A stretch of 64,000 nucleotides of DNA from Actinoplanes nipponensis (GTDB taxonomy: Bacteria; Actinomycetota; Actinomycetes; Mycobacteriales; Micromonosporaceae), in NCBI RefSeq assembly GCF_016862275.1, contig NZ_BOMQ01000053.1:186001-250000 (forward strand). The letters run 5' to 3'. Positions 1 through 9,732 of the stretch are shown here, piece by piece. The notes beneath the pieces were generated by a model that saw nothing but the letters and a program-made list of their open reading frames with translations, had not been told where the DNA came from and made no database searches. Both the position numbers and the translations under genes were made by a program. Positions within the stretch are counted from its first letter, which is position 1, and every line of letters begins with the position of its first letter.

Positions 1-332
1 GGGAATCGGTGGGGCTGCTGGTCCCGGAGCGGACCGGCGACGGCCACCGCCGGTACCGTCGCGCGGACCTGGTCCGGATCGCCGTCATCCTCCGCGCCAA
101 GGAGGCCGGCCTGGGCCTCGACGACATCCACGACATGATCACGTGCCGCGACGGTGCGGCCCGGCAGCGGGTGCTGCTGCGGCACCGCGACGCGTTGGCC
201 CGCCGGATCGAACGGCAGCAGGCAGCGCTGGCCATGTTGGACTGTGCGGTCGAGTGCGACCACGAGGACATCGCCACGTGCCCGCACTTCCAGCAGGCCG
301 TCGCCGACCGCGCCGGACTCTCCGCCTGCTGA
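1..332 (+). CDS. MerR-family transcriptional regulator, 5' end outside window
   Basis: The reading frame is open from the first bases of the window (codons begin at 3), so the true start lies upstream. The visible N-terminus is the wing of a MerR winged helix (E-S-V-G-L-L-V-P-E-R, then G-H-R-R-Y), followed by the second helical pair and a dimerisation coiled coil (LRHRDALARRIERQQAALAML). The C-terminal tail holds three cysteines (C-x4-C-x8-C-P-H-F), which could bind a metal or sense redox state; that is inference. MerR proteins act on promoters with a long spacer. The target is unknown because the upstream DNA is missing. Confidence 0.85.
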   Translation, partial: ESVGLLVPERTGDGHRRYRRADLVRIAVILRAKEAGLGLDDIHDMITCRDGAARQRVLLRHRDALARRIERQQAALAMLDCAVECDHEDIATCPHFQQAVADRAGLSAC

Positions 333-397
333 TCGGTGGTGATCTTCTCATCGTGGTCCGAATCGGCGGATCGGTCGGCCCCGAGCGCCCATCATGA

Positions 398-1783
398 TCA
401 GCCGGGACGGCCGGCCGTACCTACCCGGGCCGCAGGGCGCCTGACGGCCGCGACCACGTCGGTGATGGCGGTGACCGACAGCCCGGCCCCCACCGGGTCG
501 TGCAGGAACGCCACGTGGTCGAGGTCGGCGACGGTGTGCCGGCTGTTGGTCGACAGGGCGGCGAGCCGGTCCTGGGCGGTGCCCCAGCCCTGCATGTGAT
601 CGACGTTGTCCTTCGCGGTGAGGACGACCAGCGGGGTGGCGCCGAGCGTGGTCAAGGCCCGCGCCTGCCGGAAGGCCCGCGGCAACAAGGCTTGTTCGGC
701 GCGCAGTCCGGCCAGGCCGCGCGGGCTGTTCGCGAACGCGGCCGCCTGCTCGCCCGCGTCGCCGGGCAGCGCCGGTGTGGTCAGCGCCCGGATGAGGTGA
801 CCGAGGCCGAACCGGAACAGCGTGGGTGCCGGGGCCAGGGCACGCCGCATGACCTGATACTCGCCGTTGAAGGGTTTGACGAGTTCCACCTGATCCGGTC
901 CGGCGCTGTCGAGCAGAACCATCCCGGCCACCTCGGCGGGGTACAGGTGCGTGTAGGTCAGGGCGTGCACGCCCCCGCTGGAGTGCCCGGCCAGGACGTA
1001 CGGGCCGGGCTCGCCGGCCGCGGTCAGCAGGCGGTGCAGGTCGGTGGCCGCGTTCGTGGCGTCGGCGGGGTGGGGTGAGTCGTCGCTCCAGCCCTGCCCG
1101 GCCCGGTCGTACGCGCAGACGCGGGTGGTCGCGGCGACGCCGGGGAGGACGCGCGCCCACTGCGGGGACGTCTCGCCGAGGCCGTTGAGCAGCACCACGG
1201 TGGGGCTGCCGGTGCCGGCACACCGCAGGTGCAGCCGGTATCCGCCGACGTCCACGAGCCGGCCGGGCGCGGGCCCCGCGGCGGCCCGCGGCGGGCTCAT
1301 CACGACCTGGGTGAGCCCGCCGAGACCGGCCAGCAGCATGACCAGCGTCACCGGGCGGACGAACAGGCGGCTCCGGCCGGGAAGCTCGCGGCGGGTCCGC
1401 CGCTCCACCCACATCGCCAGGATCACCAGTGCCGGCGCCCACCCCCAGGCCAGGCGGGTCATCGTGGGCTCGCCCGGGTTCGCGGCCAGCAGCACGGCGC
1501 CGGTGGCGGCCAGAACCGTCGCCGGGACGTACGCCCAGCGCTGCGGGCGCGTGGTCCTGCGGGCGGTGAGCCGGGCGAGCATCGCCCAGCCGGCGGCGAA
1601 GGCCAGCAGAGCCGCGCCGACGATGCGTGCCTCGGATGCGTCCGGCAGGACTCCGAACGTCAGGGCCGCCGCACCGGCCACTCCGGCGAACAGGGAGGCG
1701 GCGACGACGCGGGCGAGGGGGCCGATCGGTGGCGACGGCGCGGCCGTCGGGACCGGAGCTGTGGTGCGGGTCGGGGTGCTCAT
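398..1783 (-). CDS. Membrane-anchored alpha/beta-fold hydrolase
   Basis: 461 aa. The N-terminal third carries about four hydrophobic membrane segments (roughly residues 25-50, 56-70, 88-102, 115-132 and one near 150). They are followed by an alpha/beta hydrolase domain with an oxyanion strand (VVLLNGLGE), a G-H-S-S-G-G nucleophile elbow, an acid after strand 7 (V-V-L-T-A-K-D-N) and a C-terminal H (DHVAF). The catalytic Ser, Asp and His therefore all look present; substrate unknown. AGGAAGGG lies about 8 bases before the ATG. It follows the LAL regulator on the same strand after 127 bp, so it may be that regulator's target. Confidence 0.85.
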   Translation of the reverse strand: MSTPTRTTAPVPTAAPSPPIGPLARVVAASLFAGVAGAAALTFGVLPDASEARIVGAALLAFAAGWAMLARLTARRTTRPQRWAYVPATVLAATGAVLLAANPGEPTMTRLAWGWAPALVILAMWVERRTRRELPGRSRLFVRPVTLVMLLAGLGGLTQVVMSPPRAAAGPAPGRLVDVGGYRLHLRCAGTGSPTVVLLNGLGETSPQWARVLPGVAATTRVCAYDRAGQGWSDDSPHPADATNAATDLHRLLTAAGEPGPYVLAGHSSGGVHALTYTHLYPAEVAGMVLLDSAGPDQVELVKPFNGEYQVMRRALAPAPTLFRFGLGHLIRALTTPALPGDAGEQAAAFANSPRGLAGLRAEQALLPRAFRQARALTTLGATPLVVLTAKDNVDHMQGWGTAQDRLAALSTNSRHTVADLDHVAFLHDPVGAGLSVTAITDVVAAVRRPAARVGTAGRPG

Positions 1784-1910
1784 GGTGGTTTCCCTTCCTG
1801 GCCGGCCGGTGCGGCCGCCACGAGAACCACCGTCGCGGTTTCGTCACCTGCTCGCCCCGGTCACATGGCCGGGATGCCGCCGTGCGACGAGTGAGCCGGA
1901 AAGGGCGCGG

Positions 1911-4685
1911 TCAGCTCAGGGGGAGCTGGGCGAGTTGGCTGCGCGAGGAGATGCCGAGCTTGGTGAACACGTTGCGCAGGTGGAAAGCGACCGTACGCGG
2001 CGACACCCAGCACTGGGCGGCGACGTCCTTGTTCGACAGGCCCCGCGCGACCAGTTCGGCGACCTTGCGTTCCATCGGCGTCAGGTCCAGCTGGGTCGAC
2101 GGGTCCCGTTTGCGGGCCGTCTCGCCGGACGCGCGCAGTTCCTGGGCGGCCCGCGCGGCGAACGGTTCGGCGTGCAGATCCTCGAACGTGTCCAGGGCGG
2201 CCCGGAGCTGGCCGCGGGCGTCTACGCGCCGCTGCTGGCGGCGCAGGAATTCGCCGTACGCCAACTGGACGCGGGCCCGGTCGTACGGCCGGTCCGCAGC
2301 GCCGTGGTGGATCAGCGCCTCCTGGAACAGTCCGCTGACCGCGCGCCCACCGTCCGCCGCATCGGGCTGCGCCGTCAGCGCCCGGCCGAACGCGGCGCCC
2401 GCCCGCACCCACGCGAGAGTGGTGTCGCGGGCCAGCGCCTCGAGGTCCCCGACCCAGGCCGCGGCCTGGGCGTGATCGTCCGCGCGGACCGCCGCCTCGA
2501 AGCGGTCGGTGGCGGCCATCAGTTGCAACGCCGGCCGTTGCATCTGCCGGAACTGGTGCAGGGCCCCGGCGGCATCACCGCCCACCAGCGCCGCGGCGCC
2601 CCTGGCCCAGCGGATCAGATCCGCCACGGGCTGGGCGAAGATGCCCACGGGCGGGCGGCTGCGCACCTGCTCCTGCAACGCGGCGAGGCGTACGCCGTAG
2701 TCGGGGCGCCCCTCCAGCGCGGCGAGCAGGGTCAGCCACGCCTGCGCGGCAACGGTCAGCGGGCTCTGTCCGACGCTGCGCCCCAACGCGATGGCCTCCT
2801 CGCACGAGGCCCGCAACGCGGTCCACTGGCCGCCGGCGTACTGGCCGAACGGCAGGCGCTGCAGGGCGTACAGGATGGTCATGCCGTCGCCCTTCTCCCG
2901 GGCCGTCGAGAGCATGAGCGCGTAGAACCGGCGCTGCGCGTCGTCATCGCCCAGGTGCAGCGCGGCGTTGCCGAGGTTGCCCAGCAGGTCGAGGTCGCCA
3001 CGTGAATCGGGGGCGCTCAGCGCGGTGTCCAGGGCCCGGTGCAGCGCCGTCAGGGCCGCGCGGTGCTCCCCGGCGATGTCGAGCCGGGTGCTGACCAGCA
3101 GTTGCTTCAGGCAGCGGGTACGGGCCGAATCCCCGGCGGACACGTCGACGTCGATCGCGTCGGCCGGCAGCCGGGCGCCGCTGTCGATGCCGTGGCTCCG
3201 GGCGACCGCCGCCGCGACCGCCATCTCCAGGGCGCGAACCGGGTCCCGCGCGGCCACGCGCCCGGCCGCCTGGGTGAAGATGCGGTGCGCGTCGAGGGCG
3301 GATCCGACGTTCACTTCGATGCGCCCGCGCAGGCGGTCGATGTCGGCGCGCAGTATCGCGTCGTCCGCGAGGGCAGCGGCGTCGGCGCACAGCGCGCCGG
3401 CGCGCACCGCGTCTCCGGACGACCACGCGTTACGGGCAGCCGCGAACAGCCGGGCGGCGCGACCGGGCGCAGCGGCTGTCGTACCGGCGGCCCGCTCGAA
3501 GGCGTCAGCCGCAGCCCGGTACGCGCCCCGCTGCTGCGCCCGTTCCCCGACCGCGTGCAGCGCGTCCGCCACGCCCGTGTCGGGGCCGATCGTCGCGGCG
3601 GCCTGATGCCACGTCTGCCGGTCCGGGTCGTCGTCCAGGGCACGGGCGAGGGCCGCGTGCGCGTGCCGTCGCTCCAAGCTGGTCGCCGCCTGGTAGACGG
3701 CGGACCGGACCAGGGGATGCCGAACCGTCACCCTGTTGTCCGTAACGGCCAGCAGCCCGGCGCGTTCCGCCTCGTCCCACGCCGCTGCCCCCACCCCGGA
3801 CGCGGCGGCCGCTCGGTGCAGCACGCCCGTGCCGCCCGTGTCGTCGGCGGCCGCCAACAGCAGCAGCGCCTGAACATCCGGACTCGCCCGCCGGATCCGG
3901 TCGAGGAACGCCCGTTCCACGCGTTCGGTCAGCACGAGCCGGGGCGGCAGCGCGGCCGTCCCGGCCAGCTGGCCGGCCGCCAGCTCCGTCGGCAGCTCCA
4001 GCAACGCCAACGGGTTGCCGCCGGTCTCGGCCACCAGGCGGTCGGCCACGTCCTCCGACGGCGGCAGCTTGGCCCGCCGCGCGAGCAGCAGCCGTGCCGC
4101 CGCCGGGTCCAGGCCGGCGAGGCGCATCACCGGCACCGAGTCGGGCCGGAACGCGCCCGTGCCCCCCTCGGCGGCTCGCGCGGCGAACACCATCGCCACC
4201 CGGTCCGCCTGCAACTGTCGCGCCGCGAACAGCAACGCGTCCGCGGACGCCGCGTCCAGCCAGTGGGCGTCGTCGACGACGCACAGCACCGGCCGGTCGT
4301 CCGCCGCCTCGGTCAGCACCGACAAGGTCGCCACACCCACCAGGAACGGCTCCACCGGAACGCCGCCGTCGTCGGAGTGCCCGAACGCCACGCCGAGGGC
4401 CCGCGCCTGCGGCGGCGGCAACCGGTCCCGGTCGAGCACGGGGCGCAGGAGACGGTGCAGCGCGGCGAACGGCAACGGCGCCTCCGTCGCCACGCCGGCC
4501 GTACGCAGCACGAGGACCGCCGGCTGCTCCGGCGCTGAGCGCAGGCCCGCCACCAGGTCGTCCAGCAGCGCGGACTTGCCCACGCCGGGGTCGCCGAGCA
4601 CGACCAGCGCCCCCGCCCGGCCGGCGCGCGCCGCGACGACCAGCGCATCGAGGCGCGCACGCTCCTCATCGCGTCCATGGAGCAT
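1911..4685 (-). CDS. LuxR-family ATP-binding regulator (LAL type)
   Basis: 924 aa, the usual size for large ATP-binding LuxR regulators. A P-loop (GDPGVGKS, residues 31-38) and Walker B (VLCVVDDAHW, about 133-142) mark an N-terminal STAND-like ATPase. A long helical TPR-like middle follows, and the last ~56 residues form a LuxR/GerE helix-turn-helix (TPMERKVAELVARGLSN..., then TVAFHLRNVFTKLG). Members activate transcription after ATP and ligand binding. The gene is divergent from an MFS exporter (150 bp between) and upstream of a hydrolase on the same strand; either may be its target. Confidence 0.9.
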   Translation of the reverse strand: MLHGRDEERARLDALVVAARAGRAGALVVLGDPGVGKSALLDDLVAGLRSAPEQPAVLVLRTAGVATEAPLPFAALHRLLRPVLDRDRLPPPQARALGVAFGHSDDGGVPVEPFLVGVATLSVLTEAADDRPVLCVVDDAHWLDAASADALLFAARQLQADRVAMVFAARAAEGGTGAFRPDSVPVMRLAGLDPAAARLLLARRAKLPPSEDVADRLVAETGGNPLALLELPTELAAGQLAGTAALPPRLVLTERVERAFLDRIRRASPDVQALLLLAAADDTGGTGVLHRAAAASGVGAAAWDEAERAGLLAVTDNRVTVRHPLVRSAVYQAATSLERRHAHAALARALDDDPDRQTWHQAAATIGPDTGVADALHAVGERAQQRGAYRAAADAFERAAGTTAAAPGRAARLFAAARNAWSSGDAVRAGALCADAAALADDAILRADIDRLRGRIEVNVGSALDAHRIFTQAAGRVAARDPVRALEMAVAAAVARSHGIDSGARLPADAIDVDVSAGDSARTRCLKQLLVSTRLDIAGEHRAALTALHRALDTALSAPDSRGDLDLLGNLGNAALHLGDDDAQRRFYALMLSTAREKGDGMTILYALQRLPFGQYAGGQWTALRASCEEAIALGRSVGQSPLTVAAQAWLTLLAALEGRPDYGVRLAALQEQVRSRPPVGIFAQPVADLIRWARGAAALVGGDAAGALHQFRQMQRPALQLMAATDRFEAAVRADDHAQAAAWVGDLEALARDTTLAWVRAGAAFGRALTAQPDAADGGRAVSGLFQEALIHHGAADRPYDRARVQLAYGEFLRRQQRRVDARGQLRAALDTFEDLHAEPFAARAAQELRASGETARKRDPSTQLDLTPMERKVAELVARGLSNKDVAAQCWVSPRTVAFHLRNVFTKLGISSRSQLAQLPLS

Positions 4686-4835
4686 GTCGCGAACCTACTC
4701 CCGCCCAGGTGGCAACCCGGCCATTTGACCGGCGCGATCCCCCCGGCGTCGCAGCGACGGTAGGACGCACATCCACCGCCGCGGCCGGCCGCGCGGTGCC
4801 AACCCGGGCCGCCGGCCCCGCACCGAGGAGCAGCC

Positions 4836-6293
4836 ATGCACACCGAACCAGCCGCCGATCCGCTCGCCGCCGATGCCCCGGACCCCGGTCCGCGGAAGTC
4901 CTGGGTCGTGCTGGCCCTCACCCTCGCCGCGCAGATCCTGGTCGTCCTCGACATCTCCGTGGTCAACACCGCCCTGCCGTCGATCGGGCGCGACCTGCGC
5001 CTGGACGGGCCGGACATGCAGTGGGTCGTCACCGCGTACCTGATGATGTCCGGCGGAGGGCTGCTGGTCGGCGGTCGCATCGCCGACCTGCTCCCGCGCA
5101 AGAAGGTGTTCCTGACCGGCCTGGCCGTGTTCACCGTCGCGTCCGTCGTCAGTGGCCTGGCCGGCGGCGCCACCGAGCTCATCGCGGCCCGCGCCGCCCA
5201 GGGCTTGTCCGCCGCGTTGCTGACCCCGGCCGCGCTGTCCATCATCATGACCACGTACTCGGGCGCGCAGCGCCGCACCGGCCTCGCGCTGTGGGGCGCG
5301 ATCGGATCCCTCGGGGTCGCAGCCGGGGTTCTGCTCGGCGGCGCCCTGACCACCTGGGCCGGCTGGCCGACCATCTTCTGGATCAACGCGCCGATCGGCG
5401 CGGCCGCGCTGCTCGCCGGTCTCATGGTCATCCCCGGGGTACGGACTCCGCGGGTCTCGCTGAACCAGTTCGACCTGGCCGGGGCGGCCACCGTCATCGC
5501 CGGGCTCGTCGCGCTCGTCTACGCCCTCGGCGCCACTGAGCAGCACGGCTGGCTCTCCGCGCGCGTCCTGCTCGCCCTGACCGGAGCCGCGCTGTCGGCC
5601 ACGGCGTTCCTCCTGCTGGAACGCCGCGCCGCGAACCCGCTCGTCCAGCCGCACACCTGGAAGGTGAGGTCGCTCGTGTCGGGAACCGTCGTCATGCTCG
5701 GCGTCACCGGCATCCTCGTCGCGACCGTGTTCCTCACGTCCATCTTCGTCCAGACCGTGCTGGGGTATTCCGCGATCCGCGCCGGCCTCGCGTTCCTCCC
5801 GTTCGCCCTGGCCATCACCGCCGGCACCGTGCTCGCCCGGCACGCCCTCGCCCTCGCCCACGGCACGCCGCGTGCCATCGCCGCGGTCGGCCTGCTCGTG
5901 GTCACCGGCGGCGCGGTCCTGCTCGCCCAGGCGTCCGCCGGCGCCGGATACGCCACCGACGTTCTGCCCGGCCTGGGCGCCATCGGCCTCGGTGTCGGCA
6001 TGGTCTTCGTCCCGGTGTCCGTGACCGCCCTGGCGGGCATCCCGCCGCAGCACGCCGGCATGGCGTCCGGGTTCCTGATGACCGGGCACGAGATCGGCGC
6101 AGCCCTCGGCGTCGCGGTCCTGTCCGCCGTGGCGAGCAGCGCCGGCAGCCTGGCCGGCGCGGCGGGCGTCGTCAACGGCTTCCCCCGGGGATTTCTCGCC
6201 GCTGCCGGTATCGCCGCGGCGCTCGGGGTGTTCGCGTACCTGCGGATGCCGGCTGTGAAGGCGGACGGCGCCGCCATGCACATGCATCACTGA
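4836..6293 (+). CDS. MFS drug exporter, DHA2/EmrB-QacA type
   Basis: 485 aa with about 12-14 hydrophobic helices. The N-terminal half shows DHA2 hallmarks: a D-I-S-V-V-N-T-A-L-P-S-I motif in helix 1 and the cytoplasmic motif A (GGRIADLLPRKK) between helices 2 and 3. Proteins of this family export drugs or secondary metabolites with proton motive force. The start is supported by GAGGAG about 6 bases before the ATG. The C-terminus ends in a short Met/His tail (A-M-H-M-H-H), which is unusual. The divergent LAL regulator is a candidate controller. It converges with the DUF2293 gene, 4 bp apart. Confidence 0.9.
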   Translation: MHTEPAADPLAADAPDPGPRKSWVVLALTLAAQILVVLDISVVNTALPSIGRDLRLDGPDMQWVVTAYLMMSGGGLLVGGRIADLLPRKKVFLTGLAVFTVASVVSGLAGGATELIAARAAQGLSAALLTPAALSIIMTTYSGAQRRTGLALWGAIGSLGVAAGVLLGGALTTWAGWPTIFWINAPIGAAALLAGLMVIPGVRTPRVSLNQFDLAGAATVIAGLVALVYALGATEQHGWLSARVLLALTGAALSATAFLLLERRAANPLVQPHTWKVRSLVSGTVVMLGVTGILVATVFLTSIFVQTVLGYSAIRAGLAFLPFALAITAGTVLARHALALAHGTPRAIAAVGLLVVTGGAVLLAQASAGAGYATDVLPGLGAIGLGVGMVFVPVSVTALAGIPPQHAGMASGFLMTGHEIGAALGVAVLSAVASSAGSLAGAAGVVNGFPRGFLAAAGIAAALGVFAYLRMPAVKADGAAMHMHH

Positions 6294-6297
6294 AGCC

Positions 6298-7362
6298 TCA
6301 GGTAGGTCCCGGGCGCCGCCACCCGTCCAGCACCCGGTCGATGTCGGCCCGGATCCGCTCCCGGGCCTCGTCCCGAGCCACCCCACCCATCAACAAGTCG
6401 TCGTACCCGGTGTCCTCGTGCCGCACCGAAGCCACCACGGCCCGGGTCACCGCATCCGGATCGAGCGCCCGCCCCGCGGCGCTGCGGCCCACCCGCCCGG
6501 TGCCGCGGGTGCCCGTGTGCCGGCTGATCGCCGCCGCTCGCGCCGGTGGGCAGCCGGGGAACAACCGGCCGATCTCCTCGGCCAGCTCCTGCTGGAACCG
6601 CTCGTCGGCGACCTCCCGGTGCTGCCGGTCGCGTTCCCGGCGGCGGGCGCGGGCCTCCTCGTCGGACAGGCACTGTCGTTCGGCCTGCTCGATCGCCGTC
6701 TCTTCGACGAGGATGCCCCGCCGTTCGTAGCGCTTGCGGCTGCGGCTGAACCGCACCACCACCGCCGCGAGCCGGCTGGCCTTCCTGGCCCGGCGGGTCA
6801 GCGTCGCGTCGCCGGCCGGCAGGAACACCAGGTGGTCCAGGTCCACGCAGGTCAGGCAGGCCGGCCCGGCGTCCTCGGCCATCAGCAGTTCCGCGTCGGT
6901 GCGCCCGCACCTCGCGCAGGTGAACGGGGCGGCCGGCTGCACCACCACGAGGTCCGGTGGTCTGCTCTGCCGGGCGGTCAGCCGGTCCCGCTGCGGTTCG
7001 GGCAGGTCCGCGGGCATCCAGTGGGTGCGGTAGGCCCGTTCCAGCTCGGGATCGCCGGCGGCGGTGAAACGCAGCGGCGGCCGGTCGCGGGTGGCGGCCA
7101 CGTACTCGACCTCGCCGGGGCGCAGTTCCCGGCCGCGTACCCAGCGGTGGAAGATCTCCAGCGCGTCGGCGAGCCGGTGCGCGGACACCGCCGCGACCGC
7201 TTCCAGGTGCGGCGCCCGGCCCTGCCGCCAGTCCGTGACCCGGCCCGGCGGCACCCAGCCGATCCCGGTCAGCACGTCGAGCGGGCTCACGTGCCGTCCA
7301 CGGGTCAGCGCCCGCTCGGCGGCGGCCACCACCCTGCGTTCCAGCTTCGTGGCCGGTTGCAT
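6298..7362 (-). CDS. DUF2293 domain protein with N-terminal Zn-finger-like region
   Basis: 354 aa. The C-terminal ~90 residues match the DUF2293 pattern: an E-x3-LFPGCP segment, an A-A-A-I-S-R-H-T-G-T-R-G-T-G-R-V-G-R-S block, and a basic helix with the repeated R-H-E-D-T-x-Y-D-x-L-L. The middle holds C-x2-C and C-x2-C pairs (CARCGRTD ... CLTCVD), so a metal site is likely. The family is common in actinomycetes and has no settled role; the conserved basic helices suggest nucleic-acid contact (inference). It starts 10 bp after the nucleoside hydrolase stop, so it is probably the last gene of that operon. Confidence 0.75.
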   Translation of the reverse strand: MQPATKLERRVVAAAERALTRGRHVSPLDVLTGIGWVPPGRVTDWRQGRAPHLEAVAAVSAHRLADALEIFHRWVRGRELRPGEVEYVAATRDRPPLRFTAAGDPELERAYRTHWMPADLPEPQRDRLTARQSRPPDLVVVQPAAPFTCARCGRTDAELLMAEDAGPACLTCVDLDHLVFLPAGDATLTRRARKASRLAAVVVRFSRSRKRYERRGILVEETAIEQAERQCLSDEEARARRRERDRQHREVADERFQQELAEEIGRLFPGCPPARAAAISRHTGTRGTGRVGRSAAGRALDPDAVTRAVVASVRHEDTGYDDLLMGGVARDEARERIRADIDRVLDGWRRPGPT

Positions 7363-7372
7363 GCCCGGCAGG

Positions 7373-8347
7373 CTACCCGCGCGGGACCGACGGGTTCGAC
7401 GCCGCGTCCAGCCTCCGCACCGCGGTCAGGAGCAGCCGCCAGAAGGCGTCGACGTCCAGGTCGACCGCGACCTCCGCGTTCACCGCGCCGGAGGTACGGC
7501 GGTGCAGGTCCACCACGGTCGCGCCGCGGGTGTGCGTCCCGGTCAGCTCGACGGCGACCGGGGCCGGGACCGTCCGGACGATCGCCGGGTCGATGACCCG
7601 GGCCACCGCGATCGGGTCGTGCACCGGGGGATGCGCGAACCCGAACACCCGCCGGTACGTGCCCGCGAAGAACGTCATCAGGTCGGCGCAGACCGCACCC
7701 AGCCGGGAGCCCAGGGCGCGGAACTCGCCGATGATCTCCGTGGTGGCCAGCGCCCGGTGCGTGACGTTCAGCCCGATCATCGTGGTCGGCAACCCGGACC
7801 GCAGCACGAGGTCGGCCGCCTCCGGGTCGGTGACGATGTTGAACTCGCCGTACGGTGTCGTGTTGCCCCGCTCGGTCGAGCCACCCATGAAGACGATGTC
7901 CCGCACCTGCCGCCCGGCCTCGGGATGGCGGCGCAGCAGCGACGCGACGTTGGTCAGCGGTCCCGTGGCGATCAGGGTGACCGGCTCGGCCGACCCGGCG
8001 ATCAGCCGCCGCATCAGCTCGACCGCGTGCCCGGCCTCGACCTCGGCGACCGGCCCGTCGAGGTCGGGCCCGTCCAGCCCGGACACGCCGTGGATGTCCT
8101 CGGCGACGGTGAGGTCGCCGGTCAGCGGCCGGTCGCAGCCGGCCGCCACCGGCACGCCGTCCACCCCGGCCAGGGCGAGGATGCGCAGCGCGTTCCTGGT
8201 CGTCTTGTCGAGCGTCTGGTTGCCGGCGACGGTGGTGACGCCGAGCAGCCGCAGCCGCGGGTCGCCCGCGGCCAGCAGCAGCGCCATCGCGTCGTCGTGC
8301 CCGGGGTCGCAGTCGATGATCACCGGGCGGGCGGCGGATTCCCTCAT
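7373..8347 (-). CDS. Inosine/uridine-preferring nucleoside hydrolase
   Basis: 324 aa. The signature calcium-binding N-terminus V-I-I-D-C-D-P-G-H-D-D-A (near residues 9-20) is complete, and the T-G-P-L-T-N and M-G-G-S segments of the family follow. The enzyme cleaves the N-glycosidic bond of ribonucleosides to base and ribose in salvage. A His-containing C-terminal motif (HDPIAVA) supplies the expected Asp/His. Its ATG overlaps the methyltransferase stop (ATGA), so the two are co-translated. Confidence 0.92.
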   Translation of the reverse strand: MRESAARPVIIDCDPGHDDAMALLLAAGDPRLRLLGVTTVAGNQTLDKTTRNALRILALAGVDGVPVAAGCDRPLTGDLTVAEDIHGVSGLDGPDLDGPVAEVEAGHAVELMRRLIAGSAEPVTLIATGPLTNVASLLRRHPEAGRQVRDIVFMGGSTERGNTTPYGEFNIVTDPEAADLVLRSGLPTTMIGLNVTHRALATTEIIGEFRALGSRLGAVCADLMTFFAGTYRRVFGFAHPPVHDPIAVARVIDPAIVRTVPAPVAVELTGTHTRGATVVDLHRRTSGAVNAEVAVDLDVDAFWRLLLTAVRRLDAASNPSVPRG

Positions 8348-8985
8348 CCGCGGTCACCCGTCCGGGTGGCGCTGCCGCGGACATGGGGCGAGGCGGGGGT
8401 CACCGGGCCGTTCGGCGGGAACGGGTACCGGTGCACCGGGCCCAGCGTGAACCCGGCCCCGGTGATCGCGCCGAGCGTGTCCCGGCCGCTGTGGCAGCCG
8501 CCGAACAGCCGGGGCCACACCGTCGCGTCGGCGATCCGCTGGACGCGTCGCAGGGCGCCGGGCCGTTCGGCCGCGACGTGTTCCATGAAGCGCAACTCGC
8601 CGCCGGGGCGCAACACCCGGCGGATCTCCGCGAGCGCCGACGGCTGGTCGGGCACGCTGCACAGCACCAGGGTGGCCACCGCCGCGTCGAACTCGCCGGC
8701 GCCGGCGGGCAGCGCCTCGGCCCGCCCGTCGACCACCCGGACCGGCACCGGCGCGGCCCGGGCCGCGATCTCCGCGGCGGCGCGCAGCCGCGGTTCCGGC
8801 TCGACGGCCAGCACCTCGGTCACCTCGGGCGGGTAGTGGGCGAACATGAGGCCGTTGCCCGCGCCGATCTCGACGACCCGGCCGCGCAGGCCCTCCACCA
8901 GGGCGTGGCGGTGGCCGGCGGCGCCGGCGCGGTCCATCCGGACGCTCATCCGCTGGTAGACGCGGGCGAAGATCGGGTGTCCCAT
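8344..8985 (-). CDS. Class I SAM-dependent methyltransferase
   Basis: 213 aa. It shows motif I V-V-E-I-G-A-G-N-G-L, an acidic end of beta 2 (A-V-E-P-E) and motif IV/post-I (FDAAVATLVLCSV), followed by the family's R-R-V-L-R-P-G-G-E-L. It resembles UbiE/Methyltransf_11 enzymes acting on small molecules; substrate unknown. It lies 42 bp after the tetR gene and overlaps the nucleoside hydrolase by 4 bp, so tetR may head the whole cluster down to the DUF2293 gene. Confidence 0.88.
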   Translation of the reverse strand: MGHPIFARVYQRMSVRMDRAGAAGHRHALVEGLRGRVVEIGAGNGLMFAHYPPEVTEVLAVEPEPRLRAAAEIAARAAPVPVRVVDGRAEALPAGAGEFDAAVATLVLCSVPDQPSALAEIRRVLRPGGELRFMEHVAAERPGALRRVQRIADATVWPRLFGGCHSGRDTLGAITGAGFTLGPVHRYPFPPNGPVTPASPHVRGSATRTGDRG

Positions 8986-9027
8986 CGGGCGCCTCCGGGC
9001 GGTACGGACCGATTGCCTCCCGCGAGG

Positions 9028-9723
9028 CTATCCGTGGCGGGCCCGGTCGATGCCGTCCAGGAGCAGATCGACGGTGAACTCGAACTCGACCTGGCTGTCG
9101 CACCAGCCGAGCGCGGGATCGGCGGCGTCGTGCGCCTCGGCGGCCATCATGGCGGTCAGGTGGGGGAGCGCGCCGGCCAGTTCGGACAGTTCCGCCTCCG
9201 CGGCGTCGACGTCGGTGTGCCCGCCCGCCGCGGCCGGGCTGAAGATCTCCTGCGCGAAGCCCAGGGCCAGGCTGCCGAACGCGTGCAGCGCCCGGTGCGC
9301 GATCCGGGGCGAGAAGCCGCCGGCGAGCAGGGTGGCCACGATCGCGTCGTAGTACGCGTACACGCCGAACGGGATGGTGCGGCGGGAGCTGAGCAGCCCC
9401 GGCGCCCACGGGTGGCCCAGCATGACCTGGCGCGCCGCCAGGAACCGCTGTCGCAGACCGGCCCGCCAGTCGCCGGCCGGGGCCGTCCGGGCGACCGCGG
9501 CGTCGATCTCCCCGATCACGGTCTCGGCCAGGCCGTCGAGCAGGCCCTCCTTGCCGGGCAGGTGGTAGTAGAGCGACATCGCCTCGACGCCGAGCTCGGC
9601 CGCCAGCCGGCGCATGGTCAGGGCCTTGAGCCCCTCGGCGTCCGCCAGCGCGACCGCGGCAGCCAGGGCCCGCTCCCGGCTCAGCGGCTCCCGCGCCGTC
9701 CTCTCGCTGCTGCTCCTTGACAC
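9028..9723 (-). CDS. TetR-family transcriptional repressor
   Basis: 231 aa. The N-terminal helix-turn-helix is clear (residues ~15-60: RERALAAAVALADAEG, then LAAELGVEAMSLYYHLPGKEGLLD) and is followed by a TetR_C-type ligand/dimer domain of tetracycline-repressor-like helices. The GTG at 9723 sits 7 bases after the -10-like TAAGGT (9736-9731, minus strand), so the message is probably leaderless. Two copies of a 13-bp palindrome lie directly upstream (9733-9763), and one contains this -10 box, which predicts autorepression together with control of the divergent DUF4386 gene. Confidence 0.88.
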   Translation of the reverse strand: MSRSSSERTAREPLSRERALAAAVALADAEGLKALTMRRLAAELGVEAMSLYYHLPGKEGLLDGLAETVIGEIDAAVARTAPAGDWRAGLRQRFLAARQVMLGHPWAPGLLSSRRTIPFGVYAYYDAIVATLLAGGFSPRIAHRALHAFGSLALGFAQEIFSPAAAGGHTDVDAAEAELSELAGALPHLTAMMAAEAHDAADPALGWCDSQVEFEFTVDLLLDGIDRARHG

Positions 9724-9732
9724 GGCCCGTAC